From: Gordionus sp. m RMFG-2023 | Lineage: Eukaryota > Nematomorpha > Gordioida > Chordodea > Parachordodidae | Length of the DNA: 64,000 nucleotides | NCBI RefSeq assembly: GCF_954871325.1 | Contig: NC_088779.1 | Span: forward strand, 21,454,846 to 21,518,845 | Direction: 5' to 3' | Part shown: positions 48,571-61,200 of the stretch, in pieces | Numbering within the stretch: position 1 is the stretch's first letter | Layout of the letters: each line of letters begins with the position of its first letter | Notes under the pieces: model-generated | What the model saw: only the letters and a program-made list of their open reading frames with translations | Database searches by the model: none | What the model was told of the DNA's origin: nothing | Program-made: the position numbers and the translations under genes

Positions 48571-49277
48571 GTACCTTTATATTATACGAATGTGAAATAG
48601 AATAACTGCAAATTTTTTGACCCGATTGTATTAATTACAAAATTTCTGACTTTTGATGACTGGTTAGTAAAACTCTTATAAATAAATAAAAATCTTATAT
48701 GTATAGGCTACTATAAAAATCCTTTTCAAAAGTATTTATATTTAAATAGAATACATTTTTATTGAAAATCTCTCCAACCTTTTTTGAAACTGTCGTATTT
48801 GTAAATACGTTTACATTATATATTTTTTTCACATTAGATATAATTGTAGTTATAAATATATATAGTGTATATTATAACACGTCACTCATAATCACGTGTT
48901 TTTTTTATGTAATGTTGTAGTTATATAATATAGATTTGATATTATAATTATTATTATTTTTTTTGGAATTAATTTGAAAAATATATAAATTATTGATATT
49001 ATCTTAAATAAAGATTTATTATTATTGACTTTTGAGTTATTTAAATTTTGGATTGTCATTTAGTTTTTCTTGGTTTTCTGATTTGTAATTTCGTATAATC
49101 TTTGATAGTTGTTTTTTTAGAAGGGTTGGGTTTAGTTTCGAGGATTTGTTTAGGTAGATTTAGTATTAGTTTGTGTTTTTAGGGTTTTTTTAGAAACACA
49201 GATTGTAAATTAAGAAAAATTGCTCGATATAAAGAATAGCCTAGATTATACACTTTCTTTAAAGGTATCATGTTTAA
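48571..49277. other. Gene-free stretch
   Basis: AT-rich sequence without recognisable exons or bounded elements. Confidence 0.5.
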
Positions 49278-49482
49278 GGCCGCATTTATAGTGCCATCCA
49301 ATCGGATACGATTTAAAAGCGGATCGATTTTATAAATCGGTTCATTAAGATCAATTTTTATTTAAGATTATTATAATGATTAAAATTAATATTATTAAAG
49401 ATATATTGATCTCATAAACAAATTTTTAAAACTCGATCAGCTGTTAAGTCGTGTCGGATCGGATCCCACTATAAATGCGGCA
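49278..49482. mobile_element. PIF/Harbinger-like MITE
   Basis: Left GGCCGCATTTATAGTG and right CACTATAAATGCGGCA are a 15 bp near-perfect inverted repeat, flanked by TAA on both sides (49,275-49,277; 49,483-49,485). Subterminal TCGGATACG and GTCGGATCGGATCC are inverted. It lies just downstream of the collagen gene's end. Confidence 0.8.
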
Positions 49483-49746
49483 TAAGATATTTAGTTTAAA
49501 GACACATTTTTAAAGTCGCTTTATTATAAAATTTGTATTAATTGCATCATTGTCACATATGTTTCTTAAAATTTAAAAAAAAAATTATAAAAAAATACAA
49601 CTTAAAATTCATTAAGTATAAAAATAATTATAAGTATTTAATTTTAATAATTCGTAGCAAAATATGATTATAAAAAAAAATATTTAGTCATAAATTTCTT
49701 TTCTATATATCTGGTGTTAATTCGTGAATCTGTTTTAATTATTCTT

Positions 49747-52244
49747 TCAAACGAAACATGGGTCGCCAATAATTAAACCGAATTGTTGATCAGGTCCGCC
49801 TATGTCAGCGACTGCAAGATCGAGGATAGGAAGTCTCGAAGTTTTTGAAGAGCTTATATGAATCACAGTTTGATGCCAGTTGCCGTCTTTTATCTTTTTT
49901 TTTTAAAAAGAAATAAATTTTATTAGTGCCATATTTTTATATTCCCATTTTTTAAATATAAATTATCAAGTTTCTCGCAAAGAATTCATAAAATTGGTTA
50001 ACCACCATTTATTTAACTTCTAAAATAGATATTCTCAGAAAGATGTTATTTTCTCCTATAGCAAAACTTATATTTCTTTTCAAATAACATTTGAGGGGAA
50101 AAATTTGTTTTTACGTGACAATCATCTTGAATGATTTCGTATTCGAAATTGGGGTGATTTTTGGCCATCAAAATGAGATCATTGTTGGTAAGGAGTTTTA
50201 TGGATTTTTCATAAGGAGCATCTGCATTAACGGGATCGAAGTAAGCTATGGAATTTAAGCAATTGTAAGTTATATTTTGACTGGCAGAGGAACTGAGTAA
50301 TTGCAAGAAAGCTAACTGGATTTGATCAACTTTGTAAGTGAACTTTATTTTTTTATGTATTAATTTGTATAGAAAATTAGACAAAATAAGTAATTTTAAG
50401 TTAAAAAAAATTATGCCTTAATAGTTCCGTTAAAATATTTTAAAAAAGTTATCCTATCCCTTTCATTAATTTGTAGCACCATTTTATGGTTTGCACTTCG
50501 ACTAATTATCTTATCTATCATTATCATAATGCCATTTAAATCGGCTGCAAACCAAAAAATGGCGTTAGAGCTAATTCCTACGTATGTACACTTTTAGATG
50601 CAAGAGCCGCGAATCTAGTGGTGTATATACACATCATTGTCTATCCCTTAAAAATAAGATAGTGAAAAGAAAACTTTTAACCCACACACCCCAATGTGGC
50701 TTATTTAACCCCAACCCCAGAAAGATAAAATAATGCGATTTAAAAAATCTGGGCTCCGAATTTTTTAAAATATTAAATCATATGAATTAATGAGTTGGAA
50801 TATCATATAAATCGCTACTCATATTTTCGATATATTTTTGCAACAATTTACAAAATATTATATTTAATACCTGGAATCCATCGTCCATTTCTTTACTAAA
50901 CCACACGTGATTGGAAGTTTTAGTTCTAAAATGTTGATCCTTTCTTACCTTATAATATAAAATATGAATTTAAAAAAATAAAAATAAAACTAGTTTGAGA
51001 ATAATGTTATAATTTTAATTAAGGCATTTAATTATTTTTATCTCCGTTCCTTGTTTATTGTCCCCTTCCATTAGTAATATTATTGAATATCTCGAATTAA
51101 TTTTCATATCATTTTAAACCAGGCCTTATTCGAAAATGCTTAAGAAGCGAATAATGATTCTTTCGTAATTTACTTTTTGTATAGATTACGAATAATAAAT
51201 TTGGATACTCTTATTCGATTAGTATATTTTAGAAAATTATTCAATTTGTTTAAAAGAATCGAATACGAATAATTTATTATTCGGGCATATGAGTTTTTGA
51301 ATAGGCCTGTCGTGAGAATAAAAATTAGCTTAAATTATAATTATTATACCAATTTTTTTTTGTGTAGATTTTTGTAATTGAAATGTTTATTAAATTGTTT
51401 TTTTGGTATATTGTTTATGTGTTCACCGTTGTTTTAAAATATTTTTTATTACCATTTTGGGACTGGAGAAAATACAAGTCGCATAGGTTTCTCGGTTGCA
51501 GTAAACTTCGATAGAATCGGTGGAAGATCCTTCATTGGGATCTATCCAATACATACCTTAAAAAAGATAAGTAAATTCAAGTTGTAATATTTTTGACTAA
51601 TTCATTAATCAGAGTTAGAATTCGCCGCGAATTATAAAAAATACGCTGCATTTTTTGTATTCTCAACCACACGCGTTAACCATGAATGAGTGGTAATCCT
51701 CGGAATCTCTCAATTTTAAATTTATATACGAAGGCAGTTTTTAAATTTTAACCGAAATATATTCGACAGATATACAGATCTCGTAAAAATTGTTCTGAAA
51801 TTTATAGGGTAATTATTATATTCATGCTAAGACCTTTTAAAATGGGTTAGGAACCGAGCTGAAGCGAAAGATCACCTTCTCCAGAAAGAAACTCAATATG
51901 ATATAATTAACGTCAGTTTATTTACCAGAAGTCTTTTCGGGAAACTTGGCAAACAGATTTTTACAAGTCTTCGCGGGACTCTCTTTGCTTCCGTCCTTGC
52001 GCACAAATTTATCGAAATCGAGTTTGACCTTGTTCCATAGTTCAATCAATTTGAAAGGGTCTATCTGTTCAGCCTGCGCATCTTTCCCGTCTTTATCGCT
52101 AGACGACTTCCTGCCATGAACTGGCACAAATGGACTGTCTGCTTGAGTTAAATGATCGTAAACTGGTGGGCCCTTGGTCTGAGATTGGGCAAATAAAGCG
52201 GCCAATGTAGCGGCATCGAAAGAGTAACTGTCTCCTGGTGGTCC
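49747..52244 (-). other. Collagen telopeptide and COLFI C-propeptide (five exons)
   Basis: The first exon (52,244-51,926) ends the helix at GPPGDSYSF, then has the telopeptide, a charged helix ([18 protein letters not shown]) and the first COLFI cysteine (AKTCKN). Later exons give [51 protein letters not shown] (conserved N-glycosylation site), QDDCH and [10 protein letters not shown] to DPCFV-stop. Cysteines 1 and 4-8 are present; positions 2 and 3 are not. The propeptide drives chain selection and trimerisation in the ER. The last junction uses a short acceptor after an A-run (AAAAAAAAG), chosen because it restores the family's frame. Confidence 0.93.
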
Positions 52245-55200
52245 CTATTATAAAAAATTTTTAAATCGATAAAGACAAGATTTTACTATCAAAATATTTT
52301 AATATTGTCTAGATTTTTAAAATATTTTTTTTTTTGAATAAAATTATGACATTATAAGATAGAATAAAAATTTATTATTTTAGTCATAATGAGGTTTGGG
52401 GTAAAATTATTATTACACTTAATTTTTATAAAGTCTGCTGCATTATCTATTGATGGTGAATTAAGATGAATGCATGAATAAAATGTTGAAATTTTTGCCT
52501 ATAAATTAAAGCTCTGCATGGACTACGGCGGAACTCGGATACGTCGGATTCGGACAGACATTCTATCGGCTTTATACCATCATTTTAAAATGTATTCCGA
52601 ACCCGATTCCGATCTCTATACAAAATTATAAAGTATTTTATTTTTTCAATATTTTTATGAATGAACATGACAAATACCCATTCAGCTCTTAGAATTTTGC
52701 CACTTTCGTAGAAATATTATACGGATCTCAGATCAAGCCTGATTTTAAAAAAATGCGTCAGGTGCAGAGCTCTACTATAAATAATTATGATATAAACTTC
52801 TTGTGTAGTTATATATATAACTTTCTTTTTTAAATTGTAATATGTGTTTATTTTTATTAAATTACCGGAAGTCCTGGTTCTCCTCTCACTCCTATTGGTC
52901 CCTAAAATATAAAAAAATATATAGAATGATTTTTTTAAAAAAAAATTACTAGATTTTTGATAAACATAACCTCAAAGTTTTGATTATTAGAATGAAATGA
53001 ACCCTAATATTTTATTTTCTCTTCTATAATGCGAGAGATAAGATATAATTGAATGATAAAAAAAACCTTTGGCCCATATTCACCCTGTGAGCCCGGCAAG
53101 CCAATTGGTCCACTAGGTCCTCGAAGACCTGGTTCTCCGTCTCTGCCTGGGAGTCCTCTTGCTCCTCTCTCTCCCTGGATAATTTTTTTAAAGATAAATT
53201 TATAATAAAATAAATGAATTTTAAAAAAAAGTGTTATAATCTTATTTAAAGAATAATAATTAAATATAAAATATTGTTTTACCGATACTCCTGGTGGTCC
53301 AGGAGCTCCATCTTTTCCTGGGGGACCAGCTTCACCCTTTTAATAAAAAAAAAAGAAGAGTCTAATTCATATTTTGTTAATTCAGAAATTTTCTGGAGAC
53401 AATATTTAAGAAATTTATTTTCAAAAAAAAATGAATCGGCAATTTTGGATTTTATAAATAAGAGAAAACCATAATATATTATGGAAATTATAATACCAGA
53501 AATATAAGCGTTAAATGGCTGAAAATCTTTAAATGGGGAATTATTTGTAAAATATAAGATTTCCGAGACCAGAAATCTAATCAATTCACAACACTATAAT
53601 CTATTACTATAAAATATTTTATACCGAAGGACCGGGCACTCCTGTCATTCCGATTAGACCCATGTGTCCTTTGCGACCCTTTTTACAAAAAGAAAAGAAA
53701 AATACAATTAGTTACCCAATTTTTTTTTCTTCAATCTTATAATTTATAAGATACATTTTTTATGGGATCATTTAATCTTTTTTAAGTCACATTAGTGCCC
53801 CTTTTTCAAAGGCAAAGTAACCATTTGCAATTTTATATTATTCATTTTTCCATTTACATGTGTTTAAAGGAGGCTATATGACTAAAAAAAATCTACATAA
53901 ATAAAATATTTACTTGTTTTCCCTCCGCTCCAGTTTCACCTTTAGTTCCTTGTTTTCCAGGTGATCCCTATATGAAAAAAGGAGAATTTTATCATAAGAT
54001 TTTTCTACACCATAATTATTGTTCATTACCTGGGATCCTATAGGTCCCGCTCTGCCTGGTATTCCGGTTAAACCTGTATCACCCTAATAATAAGAGTTTT
54101 ATAAAATATATCATATATATATATACACACATCTTTTTACATGAAATTATTATTTAGTTATAAAAATTGAGTAATAAAATTGATATAAAATGTGTTTATA
54201 TTATATTACCTTGGCTCCTCTATCACCAGGAGTTCCAGCAGCTCCAGTTCCTCCTATAGGTCCCTTTAAAATTGATTTAAAATTTTATCAATTAAATTTT
54301 CATACACTTTATATTAAAGTTATTTTTTTAAATTGATATTTCAATCTTATTTATTTAACATCATTTTGAATATTAAAACCTTAATATTTGATTTCCCAAA
54401 CTTATATTTGATTTCCCAAACTTGATTCACCAATAAATTGTTTTAAAAAAATGCTAACGATTCTAAAAATTTATTCAACTCATATATCTTATTGAAGTTG
54501 ATTTGGTATTAGGAGGAGTATATGGAATGAACACCTGAAAATATCAATCATCTTAAAAAAATGTAAAAATATATTAATCATTTATTAACTATAGATCCGG
54601 GTGGCCCAGGTTGTCCGGTAGGTCCTGTTTCTCCTTGACTTCCAGTTTCACCTCTCAAGCCTTGAGGCCCGGACTGACCATCAGATCCTCTGAATCCCTA
54701 TATTTTTTAAAATAATATACACCTTTTCCAAGTCATTGTGATTGATTGAATTAAATTTTGTAATAATAATAATAAACCATGCAAAATAATTATATTTGGT
54801 TTTTTTCAAACATTTGATATAAATTATAAATAAGCATTATTTATTTAAAATTAGCTTTGATACAAATGTTCTTGAAGTGTCGTGATCTCAATTTTATCAT
54901 AAATCTTTGTAAATATCTAAGACTTTCGAAGACACAAAAAGATTTCTAAAAATCTTTCTTAAAATTCTTTATAGTGAAAAGAAAATTAATATAATTATTA
55001 CAACAATTATATAAATAAATAAACCTTCCCATTTCTATTATTTAAAAATGCTTTTTTGATACATTTTATCAAAACTTCAACTTATAGTTTTTTTGGTAGG
55101 GGGTTTAAAAAGCCCGACTCGGGTCAATTTTTAAAAACGTCCCGATTAAAATTTTAGCCAAAATAATATTATCTAAGCCTGGAGATTTTGCTCATAGATG

Positions 55201-58200
55201 GCATATAGGTTTAGACCACTCGAGGTTTATATAATATTATTTTGGCTAAAATTTTAATGGGGTCGGTTTTCAAAATCGAACTGAATCTTTAACAACCCTA
55301 CTTTTTGGTTAAGATTTATTATTTATTTTAAACGAGGAAAAATTAATTATAGAGGGCAAAAAAATGAGAATCCTAACTTTATTTTAAAAATTCTTTCCAT
55401 TTATGAAAAGTGTTTCATTTGATAAGTTGAATCCTAAATTCATTTCTCAAAAATATTAAAATATTATGTAAATTCGTGGATCTAATATTAGCTCTCATAT
55501 AGACTTTCAACGGAAATTATTCGCCAAAAAAAAGGGTTTAAGGTATTATTTTTTAGCACTTTAAACAAAAGTATTATTAACAAAATCATCCAGTCACTTG
55601 AAGAAAAGAAAATCAACATAACAGATTGCAGCATTTTTTTTACATTTAATTATTTTATATCTTTTACACATCCCATCTATATTTATTCTTCTTATTTAAG
55701 TTGTACATTTATTTATGACTAAGTTATATTTTTTTGAAAATACTGTTTATTCGATTTATATTTAAAATAATTTACAATATTTTAACCAGAAATAATTTTT
55801 TAAAAGACTATTTTGGACACCCATTTTTTTATATATTTAAAAATCACGCTTTAGCTTCCGAAATTATATATTATATCCCATAGGACAAGACCATCTAGTT
55901 GGCTTCGGAAAAAAAACGTGGTTCTTTCTGAATACTTATCCAGAAACATCGGGTTGAGATACACGCACTCAACCGACTAAACCACAGAAGATCAACGAAA
56001 ATGACTATTTTTTTAATATAAATAAACATTGGTTATCTCGACGATCGTATCAGAATTTAATTGGTTCAATGTCTCATGAGTTTAACATTAACCATACACG
56101 AATTAACTAAAATTTATGGTAACATATATAATTTGGGCAATTCTCGACGTTCTAATACTATCTAGCATTTTTTTTAAACTATATATCTTTTTCCGTTTTT
56201 TGTGGGGGTCATTTGAATAAATTCATTATTTATTGTAAAAAATATACATATAAATGAAATGTTTAAGGATATGAAAATAACTCACTGGGGCTCCTTGTTC
56301 TCCGGGTAATCCAGGTTCTCCCGCGGTACCTTGAAGTCCTGTAGAGCCCCTCTCTCCTTGAGCTCCTTTAGCGCCCTGTTTTCCAGTTTCTCCCTAACCA
56401 TTGTTTTATAGTTTTGATCATAATTTTTTTTGGTGTAAGTTAGGATTATAAAAAATTTGAAATATGTTAGAAATTCAAGTATAATACAAAAATACTCTGA
56501 GATGCAAAAATCATTAGAGTCTTATTATTTTTTTACCGATTTATAATTTTATTTAATTTCATAAGGACTAATTTTTGGTAATCTTAGGGATAAATAATGG
56601 AAATGTACCAATAAGCCTCTAAAGCCTTGGGATCCTTTGATTCCTGGCAAACCTTGCAATCCCGGAGTACCAGATTTTCCCACTGGTCCTGCAGGTCCTT
56701 TCAATCCTTGTGGACCCTACAAAAATTATAAAATCATGTTTGAATTTATTGAAAATTGAACCTGAGTAATTTTAAATTTTAACAATGAAAAAGAGTAAAA
56801 ATCAGGAATGTGACCCTAGATATAATTAATTTCACTTTGTTTTTGAAAATATAATAATCCTTTAATTTCGATCTGTCGTGCATAGTGTTATGTTCAAATT
56901 ATCATATTTGAATCTCACAATAAATGTGTGTTGTTCAATGACATTAATTATTATCCTAGACTAGCAATTCATTGATTAAAGGTGTGTAGGGAAAACCGGG
57001 GATAGTGTTATCCGGTCAGGTAAATTCTGCTAAAACATGCCCCACTAAAGGCTAAAACGTTCCCTCTGTATTTCTCATAACTAATTTTCTTTTAAATTTA
57101 TGATTATTAAGAAAAATAGGAAAGTGTTTAAATATTCATTTCTACTGTAGATAAATATATAAATAATAAAACAACGTTATTATTATTTCGATAAGTTACT
57201 TCTTCTTTTTTTATAGCCTCTCAATATTTTTTAAACAATATAGGTCTCTCCTATACATAGAAATTAGCTGTAATCAGTAATTGGCAGTAGTAGACGCTCT
57301 GAAAGACCTTTCATTGTAAATCTTTCACACCTTCCAATAGTGGAATTAATGCGTGTACACTTTTTAATGCTTTTAATGAATTAATGTTGTCAGTCTAGGC
57401 TAGTATTAATGTTAATGGTGTTGATATAGAACACGAGGTATAATCCCTAGTGAAGTCTGAAAATAATTTATCATTATACTTATAGGAGATGATACCTTTC
57501 AAAATAAAACTGCATTATCAAAATCAACTCCCCTTTTGTTGTGTGTATATAAAGTTTACTAAATCTCCAGTTATGCCTTTTTCTCCTTTGATCCCTTGAG
57601 GTCCTGCTGGTCCATTAACTCCGTCTTTTCCATTCTGGCCAGTGTAACCGATCTCACCTGGAGAACCTTTTGCCCCAGAAGGGCCTCTAGAACCTTGTGG
57701 ACCTGCTTCTCCTTTGATACCCTAAAGGTTATGATATTTATTAATTATCTTTTGGACAATGAACGGCATTTAATCTGACCTTAAAAGGAAAAAAATTTTT
57801 TTTATTCTTACATTTTATAAAATACGTAAATAATCTCATTTTTAATGAGATTTCTTTTGAATAGTAAAAAATTAGCCAAATAAAACTTACAGATGGACCT
57901 TGAGGACCTTGTGGACCTGGAAGTCCTATTCTTCCTATTTCACCCTATAGTTAAAAATCAATATGTTAGAATAAATATAATTGATTGCGATAAAATATTT
58001 CATGAGATTTTTTTTAATTCTAACTCTAAGAATATCTTATAAAATGAAACTTACCCTAGGGCCTGCTTCACCTCTTCCGCCTTTCGCACCATTAGATCCT
58101 GGAAATCCCTTTAAAAAATTAAATTATACATTGAAATATATTTTATTATGTTCATATTATATTGTATACCAAAAACTTTGAAATAAAAATTATACCCTGA

Positions 58201-61200
58201 GGCCTTGTGAACCTGTTATACCCTGTGATCCTTGTCCTCCCATTTCTCCCTATATTATATTTTTTTTTAAATTAAAAATATTTTCTAAAGTTTTCATGAT
58301 CTAAAAATAATATATGGGGCATAAATTTTTTTTTAAAAAAAAATTAATTTTTAATTATGGATTTTTGTTTAAAATAATTTTCAAATTAACTTTTGGTCCA
58401 GGTGAGCCATCACTTCCTTTAGCTCCTTGAGGTCCGTGTAAGCCCTAAAATGTTTAAGTAAATATGTTTAAGTTTTTTAAAAGAAAAAATATATATAATT
58501 TCTTACAATAGGTCCAGTAAAACCGTGCGGGCCTTGAGCTCCGGTTGGTCCCTTCATGCCCACATCTCCTCTTGGTCCTTGTTCTCCGGGATTACCTTGC
58601 GAACCTACTTCACCCTATAAAGAAAATTTTAAAATTAATTTTTATAAAAAGTTATTCACACAATTGCAAAGATTATACATTATATTATTATCGGAAATGT
58701 TGGCGCAAGTTTCTTTTTGGAAGCGAACTAATTTTAAAAAAAAACTTCTAAGAACTTCTAGATCGCGCATTTTATGGATGAGATTAGGGATGTCCGATAT
58801 TATTTTATCGGATCGGGTCACCTTCTTTAAAATATCGGTTATTAGACAATATTCAGATTCGATCCGATAAGATGACCTCTAATTTCTAAAAAATTTATTT
58901 CAAATTTTGTAATATATATGTTTTATTACTTATTATTTAAATAAATTAATTTTATTATATAAAGTGATTTATCAATACAAATATTTTATATACTTTTAGA
59001 TTCATGAATATAAACTAAAACTGATTATTATAATATATTTAAATGACTTTTATATGATATAGTTAGACTTTTTTGGTTACGCCGAAAACGCCGCCGTTTA
59101 TGAAAATCACGTGGGGGCATAAATTTTTTCATATTTTATACATTTTTATTCTAATAATAATTAAAATAAAAAATTATTAATGTGAAAACTTTTTTGGTAT
59201 TTTATACTTAAAATCTCATCAAATGAATTAGAGAAATTATTACTTCTCTAAGATATAAAACTGCAGAGGTTGAATTTGAATTATAGGCAGATCAAAGAAA
59301 ATTCCTAGGTACAATAGATCAAACATCAGATATGTTAGATCTTGACAGCACTGATCCATACCCTGCCAGCAGGCCCACACCCGGCCCATTATTATATTTT
59401 CTAGCGAGTCTGGGCCGGGCCTGGATTTTTAAATTTTTTTTTAATGGGCTTGGGCTGGGCTTGGGGCTAAAATTATTAAATTTAAATTTAGATTATTTAA
59501 AACAGTTGCTAATTTAAACAAATATTGCCTTTTTTCCTCCTAATAATAATAAATGTCAGTATTGTAAACAAAATGATTGCCTAAATATATTTAAATATTG
59601 TTTATTTTCATTAAATAAAAAAAATTAAATTTTTGGATACGGGCTTGGGCAGGGTTTGTGAAATTTTTTTGAAATATATCACGGGCTTGGGCCGGACTTG
59701 GGAATTTTTTTTAACATTAGATCTGGGCCGGGCCGGGCTTAGGCCTAAAAAAAATTTTACTGCGGCCTGGGCCGGACTTGGTCAAAAAATTAAGGCCCCA
59801 TGAAGATCTCTGACCCTGATACCGATATTCAAGTTGGTAATTCCAATGATAATAATAAAAATAATTCCACGAATATGAAAACCTTAAAACAAATGCAAAA
59901 CCAGGTGGCAGATTATATTAATTATGCTAGAAAGCATATCTGGATTAAATAAGAATTTAATTAATAATGTTTTGAAAAGAAGTGGAAAATTTCTCAAATG
60001 AACTATTAGCATCTTTAAAAATTCAAAAAGACTGTCAAGTTTCTTCAAAAAGGGCCTAAATTTAACTTGGCACTACTTATTAGAAGTGAAATTGAAACGC
60101 ATTTAATAGTAAATGATTTTGATAATTAGAAATAATTTCACTTAAGAAAAATATACAAAAAAAACTTGCCTTATGATTTTCGATTTGTCTGCAAGTAATA
60201 ATATAATTTAAAAGATTATCTAGGTATTAGCTTCTCTTCTAGATCCCAAAGTAAATAATAGAGGAACATTGCTCATCTTAGAAATTTAAACATCTTTAAC
60301 TTATAGAGAATGATAATATTCGGGTATTAAATATATCGATTGAGGATCAAAGGGGATTATTTAATTTAAGTTATTTAACAAAATTGGCAAATAAACATTC
60401 AACAAATAATTATGATTCCACGTTAGGTAATTTAGAACAAAATGTCACATTCGTAAAACGCTTCACAATGGATATTCTAAATTTCTGGAGTCAAACGAAG
60501 GGTTAACTTCGTAATCTCTTCATGCTAGTCATAGATTTACCAGTGGGGTTGACGTTGAATTTAAGGAGATGGTCATTATATCCCGAAAATTTAAATAAAA
60601 TTATTTTTATATGTGATAATTATAAAATTATGAAATCGATTTTGGATTTATGAGTTTTCTCTTAAATAAAGATTTAAAAAAATTTGCCGATATATCTGTA
60701 ATGTATATTTTATTTTTTTTAAAAAAATTAATTTGCAATTAAAAAAAATGTATGTTATAAAAATTTAACTGCCCCGATTTACGCCGCTTTTGTTGACTAC
60801 GGCTAAAAATCGGCCGAAAATTAGATTTTTGAAAATTAGGTCTACCGCCGATAGTTTTATCGGTGCAAAGGTTTAGGTATAGTTAAATCATAAACTATTA
60901 AAAAGTATCTGAGACGTGTATATGTATGTAGAGTGATGCGAAATCGTTCTACTTGAGCCTGCTTTTAAAACATCGGAATTCAATATTTTAGTAAAAATAT
61001 TTCCTGCCTCGAGATTTTGCCAATGGATGTCCAAACCTTTATGCCATCTAGGAACAAAATCTTCAGACTTATGTAAATATTTTTTCTGGATAAAATATTG
61101 AGTTAGCCGTTTTTAAAAATCGGCTCAAATGGAGCGATTGTACAATACTAGATGTATTAAAAATTAAAACGATTAATATGTTTACAGAATACAAAATTCG

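Noticed and set aside
53274-53584. ORFs on both strands across a collagen exon and intron
   Set aside because: They span the exon in wrong frames; the Gly-X-Y frame on the minus strand explains the region.
57596-58870. Plus-strand ORFs with PTSP/GPCSP motifs
   Set aside because: Antisense translation of collagen Gly-Pro exons.
59332-59517. Plus-strand ORF with LGLGLGLK motif
   Set aside because: Translation of GGGCTTGGGCTGGG repeats in a nested MITE.
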